Notes under the pieces: model-generated | Database searches by the model: none | Told to the model about the DNA's origin: nothing | What the model saw: the letters and a program-made list of their open reading frames with translations, nothing else | Made by a program: the position numbers and the translations under genes | Origin: an uncultured Lachnospiraceae bacterium | Lineage (GTDB): Bacteria > Bacillota > Clostridia > Lachnospirales > Lachnospiraceae | Direction: 5' to 3' | Assembly: GCA_902789735.1 (NCBI GenBank) | Contig: CADAOZ010000015.1 | Coordinates: forward strand, 1 to 64,000 | DNA: 64,000 nucleotides | Part shown: positions 52,516-62,359 of the stretch, one piece after another | How positions within the stretch are numbered: position 1 is the stretch's first letter | Layout of the letters: the number at the start of each line of letters is the position of its first letter

Positions 52516-53751
52516 TCAGACCCCGTTATGCAGGATCAGAATGTAATAAAGGTAATAGATACCGGACAGTACATGCAGGGCCAGCAGGACGGAGGCCAGG
52601 ACCTGGAGGAAAATATCCGGGCCGGATTTCTTCCTGCCGCAGGCCCACAGGGCCAGATACTGGCGTATGGCGCAGAACCAGAGATAGTACAGGGCCAGCA
52701 TATAGCCCCAGCTGAAATTGCCGTGATATTCCCGGCTGCCTTCCTCCACCAGCAGCATGCGTTCCGCCAGGCCGGAAAGGAAGATCAGGAAAGCAAAGCC
52801 GTCACAGACCCGGAACTCCCGTTTCAGCAGGCTGACCAGCAGCATGAATAAAGGAAAAGCCGTGACCAGCAGCAGGGAAATACCGACATTGTCTGTATAA
52901 AAGCCCGCAGCCCGGAAGGGGGCTATGGATACGCCGCCGGCGTCTTTATTACTGCTGTAGAAAGCCCGGATATACTGCAGGATCATGACCGCCAGGGAAG
53001 GCAGGCACATCAGGAAGAACTGCAGGCAGTGTTTGAGATTGGCCCCTTTTGAATAGAAGAGCCAGATCAGCATGATCAGGAAAAGGGCCGGGTAATAGAT
53101 CTGGACAAAGCTGGGCTTGGCCAGAGTGGACAGGACCAGCAGCAGGGCGGAAGGGATGACAATGGATGCTCTCGCGTTGCTGCGGAAGCGGTCCTCCTTC
53201 AGCCGGGCCAGTTCGATGGCTGTCAGGCCGAAGACCAGCAGGCCGATGGGCCGGACCATATTGTTGGTGGGGTTGTGCCAGACATTGGGAGAGCCCTGTC
53301 CCAGATAAGGCAGTTTATTGAACCAGGGAACATAAATGGCCGCGGCTATGCCCAGCAGGATACACAGAAAAGCAGCCGCTGGCGGGGAAGGCTTCCTGGT
53401 AAGCCTGCGGACCAGATGGCAGGCGGTCAGATAAGTCAGGGCGTGGCAGGCACCGGTCACAAGTCCGGCAGCCCGGATGGTCTCCAGCCCCAGGGCCTGC
53501 CCGAGCACATGGACGCAGATATGCCAGAGCGGCTCAAAATGGCGGCTGATAAAAGCCCCGAAATGGGCAAAATCCACGGCGTCGGCAATGGCGATATGGG
53601 TCTCGAAATCGACACCCTCCCAGACGGCCTTATATCCCGCGTAAAAGAGCAGCAGGGCGCCCAGGATCTCCAGAGCCGCTGCCGCGGCAATTTCGCCGGC
53701 CCCGGTCCTGCGGCCGGTATCAGTATGCTTATTGACAGATGACATGATCAT
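52516..53751 (-). CDS. Polytopic membrane protein of unknown function
   Basis: 411 residues, about 9-10 membrane helices. The first large loop has V-D-F-E-T-H-I-A-I-A-D-A-V and R-H-F-E-P-L-W-H, acidic and His residues suited to a GT-C-like external active site. A later loop reads L-P-Y-L-G-Q-G-S-P-N-V-W-H-N-P-T. No named family recognised. First gene of a two-gene minus-strand operon with the 525-residue protein; a candidate -10 (TAAAAT, plus 53825-53830) lies 74 bases upstream. Confidence 0.6.
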   Translation of the reverse strand: MIMSSVNKHTDTGRRTGAGEIAAAAALEILGALLLFYAGYKAVWEGVDFETHIAIADAVDFAHFGAFISRHFEPLWHICVHVLGQALGLETIRAAGLVTGACHALTYLTACHLVRRLTRKPSPPAAAFLCILLGIAAAIYVPWFNKLPYLGQGSPNVWHNPTNNMVRPIGLLVFGLTAIELARLKEDRFRSNARASIVIPSALLLVLSTLAKPSFVQIYYPALFLIMLIWLFYSKGANLKHCLQFFLMCLPSLAVMILQYIRAFYSSNKDAGGVSIAPFRAAGFYTDNVGISLLLVTAFPLFMLLVSLLKREFRVCDGFAFLIFLSGLAERMLLVEEGSREYHGNFSWGYMLALYYLWFCAIRQYLALWACGRKKSGPDIFLQVLASVLLALHVLSGIYYLYYILILHNGV

Positions 53752-55407
<1,656 letters not shown>

Positions 55408-55447
55408 TACAGGGAAAGCATTGCTTTCGGATTTAAATGAAAAGTCC

Positions 55448-55488
55448 AGAAAGACCCCCGCGGGAATTGATTCCGCGTGGGTCTTTCT
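55448..55488. terminator. Bidirectional terminator after eno
   Basis: AGAAAGACCC (55448-55457) pairs with GGGTCTTTCT (55479-55488) around an inner CGCGG stem. It lies between convergent genes. Confidence 0.82.
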
Positions 55489-55551
55489 GTGTATATAGCC
55501 GTTTACATAGAATCTGTCTCCGGTTCATTCCGGATGTGCCGGTTCTTACGA

Positions 55552-56769
55552 TTACTTTTTGGTGACGCCGTCTCCGTAGATGGTGGTCCAGTCATTTTTC
55601 ATGGAAACGGGGATCCAGTCAAATTCTTCACACAGAGAGAACATCTTGTCCGCCTTTTCCACATTGCCGTTCTCGCGCTCCGTATCATCGCAGCAGAGCA
55701 TGAAGGCCAGGCTCTTATAAGGATTGCGGCTGGTCGTATATTCCGCCATGCTGGAATCGCCGGTGCTGTTGCCGAAGGACAGAACAGGCTGATCGCCGAT
55801 TTCCTGGGCGATCACACTGACCTTGTTCATTTTGAGGTTCTTGATTATAAATTCACCGCCGAGAATCAGCTCGTCATCATCGTCAAAAACATAATCCAGA
55901 CCGTTTACATCTCCCTGGTCTTTGGCGACCAGCGTCTCATCGGAACCGATGATCTGCCGGTTGGGGATATGCAGCGGGGAATCATAAACGATGCCGCGAA
56001 CGATGAAACGGTCGGTACCGCTGACAACGTATACGGTAAAGTCATTGGCCTGCAGATAGTCCACGACCTGCAGCATGGGCTGATACCAGCCGCCTCCTCT
56101 GGTCATGCCGTCATAGCTGGGCATGGGGAGTTTCTTGAACTCCTGGATGTAGCTGTTGAATTCTGCCGGTGTCATACCGGAAAAGGAAGAGGCGATACAT
56201 TTTCCATGGTCGACTTCCAGACCGGTGAAGGATTCGCCGGTTTCATTCTGGGTCACAATCTTCTGGGCAGTTTTCTTTTCGAAATCAGAAGCTTTGTCGA
56301 TATAATCGGGATCTTCCAGGACACGGTGGACCAGCAGCGTATAGTCAAAATAGTTGGGATCTGTTTCACAGAACAGGGTACCATCCAGATCAAAAACAGC
56401 GATCCGGTGCTCTACGGGAATGAAATCCGGGCTGCTTTCATCCGTGACCGCTTCCACATAGGAAATCAGTGCCTGCTTCGCGGGCGCGTCCTCTGTCCAT
56501 AAAGAGAGCATTTCCGCACCGGAGACGGCCGGCTCTTTTGTTTCCGCAGGCGCCTGCTCTGTCTGTCCCGCGGCGGCGTCTGTCGGTTCCCCGGTCTCGA
56601 CAGCTTCCTGTTTGGTTTCAGCAGCGGCAGCCGCGGTCTGCTCCGCGCCGCCGGCGGCGTTCTGTTTGCTCCTGCCTGTCGCGTACAGGAAACTGACAAT
56701 GACCAGCAGACAGATCGCTATGATGGCGATGGTACGCCAGATATTGCCGGAATTGTTTTTCTGTTCCAT
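55552..56769 (-). CDS. Membrane-anchored HAD-family phosphatase
   Basis: 405 residues from ATG 56769, eight bases after AAAGGAGG (an upstream in-frame ATG at 56793 has no site). One N-terminal membrane helix (W-R-T-I-A-I-I-A-I-C-L-L-V-I), an Ala/Glu/Pro/Thr-rich stalk, then a HAD domain outside the membrane: motif I A-V-F-D-L-D-G-T-L-F near residue 123, motif II V-V-S-G-T-D near 230, and F-G-N-S-T-G-D-S-S near 330. Resembles secreted phosphoserine-phosphatase-like or acid phosphatases; substrate unknown. Confidence 0.82.
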   Translation of the reverse strand: MEQKNNSGNIWRTIAIIAICLLVIVSFLYATGRSKQNAAGGAEQTAAAAAETKQEAVETGEPTDAAAGQTEQAPAETKEPAVSGAEMLSLWTEDAPAKQALISYVEAVTDESSPDFIPVEHRIAVFDLDGTLFCETDPNYFDYTLLVHRVLEDPDYIDKASDFEKKTAQKIVTQNETGESFTGLEVDHGKCIASSFSGMTPAEFNSYIQEFKKLPMPSYDGMTRGGGWYQPMLQVVDYLQANDFTVYVVSGTDRFIVRGIVYDSPLHIPNRQIIGSDETLVAKDQGDVNGLDYVFDDDDELILGGEFIIKNLKMNKVSVIAQEIGDQPVLSFGNSTGDSSMAEYTTSRNPYKSLAFMLCCDDTERENGNVEKADKMFSLCEEFDWIPVSMKNDWTTIYGDGVTKK

Positions 56770-57010
56770 TTCATAGTCCTCCTTTAGTAACATATTTTCC
56801 CATCCGCCGGGCGGATGGAATAATTTTTTTCAGGGCAGGCAGGGGCCTTCTTTTGGCGGAAGGCATCCGGCCGGCCCTGTCTGCCCCTATTGTAGCGCAT
56901 TTATCCGGGCTTTGCATTTATTATCTCTGTCTGTATACTGCTTCCCGCTGCCGGCGTCCTTTAGCGGAAACTGTTCTGCACCGTCGGCAGGATCCTGCAG
57001 GCGCGGAACA

Positions 57011-57068
57011 AAAATGCCGGGAGGATTCCGAAAACTTGCGGCGAAAACATCCTGTTTCCGGCATTTTT
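57011..57068 (+). terminator. Hairpin with T tract upstream of the Tad cluster
   Basis: AAAATGCCGG-GAGGAT pairs with ATCCTG-TTTCCGGCATTTT, followed by more T. No plus-strand gene lies before it, so it could end a short unseen transcript or insulate the Tad operon. Confidence 0.6.
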
Positions 57069-57112
57069 TTACGAATTCGCAGCAGGGGTTTCGCAGTATT
57101 CGCGGATCGTTC

Positions 57113-57142
57113 TTGTTGGTCCGGAAAGGGCCTTTTTATAAT
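57113..57142 (+). promoter_or_regulatory. Candidate promoter of the Tad operon
   Basis: TTGTTG (57113-57118), 18-base spacer, TATAAT (57137-57142). The ATG at 57141 overlaps this -10 and would not be in the transcript, which argues for a start at 57171 or 57207. Confidence 0.5.
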
Positions 57143-57170
57143 GAATTTGCGGGAAGGTGCTGACATTCCC

Positions 57171-57629
57171 ATGCGTAATGCGGAAAGGAGATGGCTGCGG
57201 GCTGTGATGGTCAGACAAATTTCGCTCCTGATTTATGCGGGCGGCGCGGCGGTCACCGACTGGCGCGGACACAAAATATATAATGTCTGGACCTTTTCCT
57301 TTATGGCCGTCGGATTTGTCCTGCGTTTTCTGCAAGGCGGGCCGGGCGCGCTGCTGCCGGCCGCGGGAGCTGCGGCCGGACTGATTCTGTTCCTTTTTCC
57401 TTTCTATAAAGCGGGCGGCCTGGGAGCCGGGGATCTCAAATATCTGGCAGGGATTTCCCTGCATATGGAGCTCCGGGCCTTTCTCTATTTCCTGTTTTTT
57501 ACATTTCTGTTCGCGCTTGCGGGCGCGGCCGCCGGCTCCGGCGGCCGGCTCCGCGGCAGTCACAGGACAGGGATCGGTCTGCCCGCGCTGGTCTCTGTTC
57601 TCTTCTATCTGGGAGGTCTATACCCATGA
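57171..57629 (+). CDS. Prepilin peptidase (TadV/CpaA-like)
   Basis: About 152 residues with four to five hydrophobic segments. The two catalytic aspartates of A24 peptidases are visible: A-A-V-T-D-W-R-G-H-K-I-Y-N near residue 23 and G-G-L-G-A-G-D-L-K-Y near 85. Cleaves the leader of Flp-type pilins at the membrane. The start is uncertain (57141, 57171 or 57207, all in frame); 57171 is chosen because the promoter's -10 covers 57141. The tail overlaps the next start by four bases. Confidence 0.82.
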   Translation: MRNAERRWLRAVMVRQISLLIYAGGAAVTDWRGHKIYNVWTFSFMAVGFVLRFLQGGPGALLPAAGAAAGLILFLFPFYKAGGLGAGDLKYLAGISLHMELRAFLYFLFFTFLFALAGAAAGSGGRLRGSHRTGIGLPALVSVLFYLGGLYP

Positions 57630-58690
57630 ATACATGTCTTGATGCTGCGGGGCCGTCTGCCCGGACGGCGGTCTCTGCAGCGATAACCGTCTGCGATTCT
57701 GAATACGTCTATGCCCTGCGCCTGCAGGAATATCTGCAGGGACAAAAGTTTAACGGCAATGCAGCAGTTTTCAGCAGCCGCGGCCTTCTGGACCGGAGCC
57801 TGCGGGAGGGAAAGACGGACAGTAAGGGAATCCTGGTCATCGGGGAGAGAGAATACCGGGAACGGCCTGTCGACTGGGATCCGGCCCGGATTCTGGTCCT
57901 GAACGAGTCGGGCGCTTACGAGGGGGCTTCTCCCCGTGCCATATGTAAATACCAGAATGCGGCCGCCATCGCCCTGCAGATCCGCAGGCTCTGCCTGGAG
58001 CTGGATCTTCCGGCAGCCTCTTTGCGGCATGGGCCGGAGCTCCGCGTGATCGGTTTTCATACCCCCCTGACAGGATGTCTGCAGACCGGCACAGCCCTGT
58101 GCCTGGCCCGGAAACTGGCGGAAAGGGACCCGGTCCTATATATGAACCTGGAGGCCTGGCCCTGTCTGGAGCAGCTGACGGGTCTTTCTTTTGAGGGTTC
58201 TCTGGGAGATCTGATCTATTTTAATGACTGCGCCCCGGAAAAGGTCGCGGCCAGGCTGGTCATGATGGAAAGAAAGCTGGAAAGGGCGTCCCTCCTGCCG
58301 CCGGTCCGCGGACCGGAAGAGCTGCGCGCCATCCAGACAGATCAGTGGCTGCGCCTTCTGGAAACGATTGGCAGGGTCACGGAATATAAATATCTAATCC
58401 TGGATCTGGGCCCCCTGGTGAACGGACTGCAGCAGATTCTGGCCCGCTGCGGAAGGATCTTCCGGATCATCCGGGAGGATCCCCTGTCTGCTGCCAGGGA
58501 TGCCGCCTGCGACCGGTATCTGCAGGAACACGGCGGAGAAGAAGTACAGCTGAAGACCCGGAAAATCCTGCTTCCCCCGATGGAAGAGCCGGGGCTCCGC
58601 CCGGCAGGGCTCCGCCGGGACAGTCTGTATCGGTACGCTGCCGGTCTGGCAGACCGGATCCGCGCGGCAGAGGCAGGAAATCCGCAATAA
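57626..58690 (+). CDS. TadZ/CpaE-like protein with degenerate P-loop
   Basis: 354 residues. The N-terminal part looks like a receiver/atypical domain (I-T-V-C-D-S-E-Y-V-Y-A-L-R), the C-terminal part a MinD-like ATPase fold. At the P-loop position it reads G-F-H-T-P-L-T-G-C-L-Q-T-G-T, lacking the lysine of Walker A; V-L-Y-M-N-L-E-A-W and Y-L-I-L-D-L-G near 255 follow the family order. TadZ places the pilus machine at its site. Position between prepilin peptidase and TadA supports the call. Overlaps upstream gene by four bases. Confidence 0.75.
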   Translation: MNTCLDAAGPSARTAVSAAITVCDSEYVYALRLQEYLQGQKFNGNAAVFSSRGLLDRSLREGKTDSKGILVIGEREYRERPVDWDPARILVLNESGAYEGASPRAICKYQNAAAIALQIRRLCLELDLPAASLRHGPELRVIGFHTPLTGCLQTGTALCLARKLAERDPVLYMNLEAWPCLEQLTGLSFEGSLGDLIYFNDCAPEKVAARLVMMERKLERASLLPPVRGPEELRAIQTDQWLRLLETIGRVTEYKYLILDLGPLVNGLQQILARCGRIFRIIREDPLSAARDAACDRYLQEHGGEEVQLKTRKILLPPMEEPGLRPAGLRRDSLYRYAAGLADRIRAAEAGNPQ

Positions 58691-58704
58691 GAAAGGAGAA
58701 GGAT

Positions 58705-59928
58705 GTGGCCCGGCTGGAAGAGATAAGAAACAGGGTGCACAGTGCTGTCATCAACCGCATTGACTTTACCAGGGAAATCGGGGATACCGAGGTCCTGGAC
58801 CTGATCGATGAGGAACTGATTCGGTTCAGGGGGGAAAATGATCTGGATATCGCGTCCATGAAGACGCTGCGCCAGGATCTGTTCCACTCGATCCGCCGCC
58901 TGGATGTCCTGCAGGACCTGATTGACCGCGATGAGATTACGGAAATCATGATCAACGGACCGGACCGGATCTTTATTGAAAAGGGCGGCGGACTGACGCC
59001 ATATCAGGGAACGTTCAGTTCCAAAGAAAAACTGGAGGACGTCATCCAGCAGATTGTTTCGGCCTGCAACCGGGTTGTCAATGAATCGGTCCCGATTGTG
59101 GACGCCAGGCTGCCCGGAGGCGCCCGGGTCCATGTAGTCCTGCCGCCCATAGCCCTGAACGGACCCATTATGACCATCCGCCGCTTTCCGGACCGGCCGA
59201 TCGGGATGGAGGACCTGCTGCGCTTCGGCTCTCTTTCGCCGGAAATCGCGGCATTTCTCTCCCGTCTGGTCCGGGCGGGCTATAACATCTTTGTCAGCGG
59301 CGGGACCGGGTCGGGCAAGACCACCTTTTTAAACGCCATGTCCGCGTTTATCCCCGGTGATGAAAGAATCATCACGATTGAGGACAACGCGGAACTGCAG
59401 ATCCTGCACATTGCCAACCTGGTCCGGCTGGAGGCCAGGAACGCCAACGTGGAAGGTGAAAATGAGATCAGTATCCGGGATCTGATCCGGGCCAGTCTGC
59501 GGATGCGGCCGGACCGGATCATCGTGGGAGAGGTGCGCGGCGGAGAGGCCATTGATATGATTCAGGCTATGAATACAGGGCATGACGGATCCATGTCCAC
59601 AGGACATGCCAACAGCGCGGAGGACATGCTCTCGCGCCTGGAGACCATGGTCCTGATGGGAATGGACCTGCCGGTGCCTGCCATCCGGGGGCAGATCGCG
59701 GCGGCCATCGACATTATCGTGCATCTGGGCCGTCTGCGGGACAAGTCCAGAAAACTGCTGGAAATCTGCGAGATCACCGGGATTGAGAACGGGAAGATCA
59801 TCCTGTCCAGGTTATACGCCTTCAGAGAAACGGGAGAGGAGAATGGAAAGATCATCGGCACCTGGGACAAAAAGAACCGGCTGGAAAACACCGCCAAGCT
59901 TGCAATGGCAGGGATGGAGACTGTCTGA
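58705..59928 (+). CDS. tadA: Tad secretion ATPase TadA/CpaF
   Basis: 407 residues from GTG 58705, six bases after AAGGAG. Hexameric motor of the Flp pilus. Family order: E-I-M-I-N-G-P near 78, R-R-F-P near 158, Walker A G-G-T-G-S-G-K-T-T-F near 198, I-E-D-N-A-E-L-Q near 227, Walker B R-P-D-R-I-I-V-G-E-V-R-G near 270 and H-D-G-S-M-S-T-G-H-A-N-S near 295. All catalytic features are present. Confidence 0.94.
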   Translation: MARLEEIRNRVHSAVINRIDFTREIGDTEVLDLIDEELIRFRGENDLDIASMKTLRQDLFHSIRRLDVLQDLIDRDEITEIMINGPDRIFIEKGGGLTPYQGTFSSKEKLEDVIQQIVSACNRVVNESVPIVDARLPGGARVHVVLPPIALNGPIMTIRRFPDRPIGMEDLLRFGSLSPEIAAFLSRLVRAGYNIFVSGGTGSGKTTFLNAMSAFIPGDERIITIEDNAELQILHIANLVRLEARNANVEGENEISIRDLIRASLRMRPDRIIVGEVRGGEAIDMIQAMNTGHDGSMSTGHANSAEDMLSRLETMVLMGMDLPVPAIRGQIAAAIDIIVHLGRLRDKSRKLLEICEITGIENGKIILSRLYAFRETGEENGKIIGTWDKKNRLENTAKLAMAGMETV

Positions 59929-60634
59929 CTGCAGAATCCGCTTCCTGGCCGAAGGAATGGTCATCTTTCTGGTGACGGGGAAACTGTTCTATGACTCTTT
60001 TTGGGCCTGCGTATTTATGCTTCCGGTCCTGCTCCCTTACTGCAGGAAAAGGGCGGAGCAGGAAAGGGAGCGGAAGACCCGGGAACTGACAGCGCAGTTC
60101 CGGGACGCTCTGGGAAGCCTGATCACGGCCCTCCGGGCCGGCTATTCCGCGGAAAACGCCTTCCGGGAAACAGCCCGGGATATGGACTTCCAGTTCGGCA
60201 GGGATTCTCTGATCGCGGCAGAGCTTACACGGATCGCCCATGGAATCGACAACCGTATCCCTCTGGACCGGCTGCTGCAGGATTTTGCGGACCGGAGCGG
60301 GGCGGAAGAGATCGTGGAATTCGCCCAGGTCTTCGCAATCGCCCGTAAGAGCGGCGGCAACATGGTGGAGATCCTGGAAAAGACGGCGGATCAGATCCGG
60401 GACCGGATCGATATCGAAAACGAGATCCGGATCCTTCTGGGCAGCCGGCGGATGGAGCAGCGGATCATGGACGCCGTTCCCTTTCTGATCATCGCTTATA
60501 TAGGGACCGTTTCCAAAGGATTTTTCGATGTGCTTTACCATAACGCGGCCGGCGTTGTGTTCATGACGGTCTGTCTGGCGGTCTATCTGGGGGCCTTTCT
60601 TTTATCTGAAAAGATCCTGCAGATCCGCATGTGA
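59900..60634 (+). CDS. TadB-like platform protein (type II secretion F domain)
   Basis: About 244 residues. After two N-terminal helices (A-E-G-M-V-I-F-L-V-T-G; F-W-A-C-V-F-M-L-P-V-L-L) comes a cytosolic T2SSF region with A-L-R-A-G-Y-S-A-E-N-A-F-R-E near 85, F-A-I-A-R-K-S-G-G-N-M near 145, and two C-terminal helices. The start is uncertain: TTG 59900 keeps the short N-terminus usual in this family, ATG 59843 has GGAG-type sites but lies deep in tadA, ATG 59958 is also possible. Forms the membrane platform of the Flp pilus with TadC. Confidence 0.85.
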   Translation: MQWQGWRLSDCRIRFLAEGMVIFLVTGKLFYDSFWACVFMLPVLLPYCRKRAEQERERKTRELTAQFRDALGSLITALRAGYSAENAFRETARDMDFQFGRDSLIAAELTRIAHGIDNRIPLDRLLQDFADRSGAEEIVEFAQVFAIARKSGGNMVEILEKTADQIRDRIDIENEIRILLGSRRMEQRIMDAVPFLIIAYIGTVSKGFFDVLYHNAAGVVFMTVCLAVYLGAFLLSEKILQIRM

Positions 60635-60667
60635 CAGGAAGCGTCCGGAAAGGAGGCGTGGCAGGAT

Positions 60668-62140
60668 TTGATCAAAGCGGCAATATATCTGGTTCTTTTG
60701 CTGGGGCTGGCCGTATGGGCCTTTGTATCCCGGGACTGCCGGTCGGAAGAGGAAGCGGAACTGTCCCCTTTTCTGCGGATCTTTCAGAGAATGGCGGTCC
60801 ATATCTGGCAGATGCTGAAGCCCGTCAGACAGAGGATTCCGGGGCTGGAGGAAGTACGGGCAGACCTGCGCCTGCTCCATCCCTCCCGCCGGATCATAGG
60901 CAGAGAGGAGGCTTATTATACAGGCAAGATCCGGAATCTTCTCCTGTTTCTCTGTGCGGCGGACCTGCTGGCGGCGGCTGTCTTTCTGGGCGGACAGACC
61001 GGCAGGATCCTGGAGAACGGCAGACGGATAGAACGGAACAGCTATGGAGGCAGTGACAGGACCCTGTCCCTGACGGCAACAGACCCTGACCGGACCGAGC
61101 TGGGACGTTTTGACCTGCAGGTCAGTGCCAGACGTTATGGAGAGGAGGAGGTCAGGCGGATGGCGGATGACCTGACAAAAAAACTGCCGGACCTGATTCT
61201 GGCGGACAATCCGGATCTTCTGCATGTTTCTACGGATCTGGCTCTGGCTTCCACCGCAGAAGGCTATCCGTTTATTCTGCAGTGGGATACGGGCAGTTAT
61301 TCCCTGGTCAATACAAACGGGGAAGTCCAGCCTGACAATCTGGAGAACGGGAAGTCCGCGCAGGTAAGGCTCAGAGCCACCCTGAAATATGATCCCTGGG
61401 TCTTCGAAACAGAGATTCCGGTAACGGTGGTCCCCCGGAGACTGACAGAGGAGGAAGCGGTCCGGCAGAGCATAGAGGAAAGTCTGACTGCGGCGGAAAC
61501 ATCCGGCAGGGAAACAGAAGCCTGCCTTTTACCGGATCGGGCCGGCGGCATATCCCTGACCTGGGAAGAAAACCGGACGGACCTGAGTCCTGCAGTGCTG
61601 CTGGGGATACTGGCAGCAGGAGCGGCAGGATTCTTCCTGACGGACCGGGACCTGCGTAAATCCGTGGACAGCCGCAAGCGGGAAATGGATCTGGATTATC
61701 CCCATATCCTCAGTAAATTTGTCCTGTATCTGGGCGCGGGCATGTCGGTCCGCAGCGTCTTTCAGAAGCTGGCGGCGGATTACCGGCAGGAGCGGGACCG
61801 GGGGGCCGGCAGCAGATATATACAGGAGGAGATCCTGCTGGTCTGTCACGAGCTGGACAGCGGGATTCCGGAGATCACGGTCTACGGACATTTGGGGCAG
61901 CGGTGCCGGTCCCGTCAGTATACCCGTTTCTGCTCTCTGCTGACCCAGAACCTGAAAAAGGGGAACAGCGCCCTGCTGGACGTCCTGCAGGAGGAATCTG
62001 CAGCGGCTTTTGAAGAACGCAGGAGTATAGCCCGGGAGCTCGGGGAAGAGGCCGGCACAAAGCTGCTTTTCCCCATGATTATTATGCTGGCGGTGACTAT
62101 GCTGATCATCATAGTGCCGGCTTATTACGGATTCATGTAA
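60668..62140 (+). CDS. TadC-like platform protein with a large inserted domain
   Basis: 490 residues from TTG 60668 (AAAGGAGG about 13 bases upstream). The C-terminal 150 residues are a T2SSF domain (Y-P-H-I-L-S-K-F-V-L-Y-L-G-A-G-M-S; F-C-S-L-L-T-Q-N-L-K-K-G; two final helices). N-terminal helix at 1-18 and another near 95-110, then about 190 extra residues before the next helix (L-G-I-L-A-A-G-A-A-G-F): an alpha/beta part (V-S-A-R-R-Y-G-E-E-E-V-R-R-M) and an Ig-like part (W-D-T-G-S-Y-S-L-V; V-R-L-R-A-T-L-K-Y; E-I-P-V-T-V-V-P). The insert would face outside the cell. TadC is normally about 300 residues. Confidence 0.82.
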   Translation: MIKAAIYLVLLLGLAVWAFVSRDCRSEEEAELSPFLRIFQRMAVHIWQMLKPVRQRIPGLEEVRADLRLLHPSRRIIGREEAYYTGKIRNLLLFLCAADLLAAAVFLGGQTGRILENGRRIERNSYGGSDRTLSLTATDPDRTELGRFDLQVSARRYGEEEVRRMADDLTKKLPDLILADNPDLLHVSTDLALASTAEGYPFILQWDTGSYSLVNTNGEVQPDNLENGKSAQVRLRATLKYDPWVFETEIPVTVVPRRLTEEEAVRQSIEESLTAAETSGRETEACLLPDRAGGISLTWEENRTDLSPAVLLGILAAGAAGFFLTDRDLRKSVDSRKREMDLDYPHILSKFVLYLGAGMSVRSVFQKLAADYRQERDRGAGSRYIQEEILLVCHELDSGIPEITVYGHLGQRCRSRQYTRFCSLLTQNLKKGNSALLDVLQEESAAAFEERRSIARELGEEAGTKLLFPMIIMLAVTMLIIIVPAYYGFM

Positions 62141-62173
62141 GCGGAAACTGAAAACAGAAGGGAGATAAAAAAT

Positions 62174-62359
62174 ATGGAAACTTTAAAAAATGAAATCAGG
62201 AGCTTTGTGGAGGACGAGAGCGGGATGGGGACGGTAGAAATCATCCTGATCATCGTCGTTCTGGTGGGCCTGGTCATTATATTCCGCCAGCAGCTCAATG
62301 ACCTGGTCCAGAGAATCTTCAGCAAGATCACCAGTGACAGTTCGACGATCATTGGATAA
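62174..62359 (+). CDS. Flp-type major pilin (Flp1-like)
   Basis: 61 residues. Short leader ending in E-S-G-M-G-T-V-E-I-I-L-I-I: a Gly before the processing site and a Glu at the fifth mature position, then a long hydrophobic helix (I-I-L-I-I-V-V-L-V-G-L-V-I-I-F). This is the usual class IVb Flp pilin. Probably cleaved by the prepilin peptidase at 57171. AGGGAG is before the ATG. Confidence 0.88.
   Translation: METLKNEIRSFVEDESGMGTVEIILIIVVLVGLVIIFRQQLNDLVQRIFSKITSDSSTIIG

Larger units (their letters stand above)
56770..57170. other. Region upstream of the Tad cluster
   Basis: About 400 bases between divergent genes. Contains a strong hairpin with T tract (57011-57068) and the Tad promoter (57113-57142). 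Frames are open in several registers because of the base composition, but none has start, ribosome site and protein-like sequence. Confidence 0.5.
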
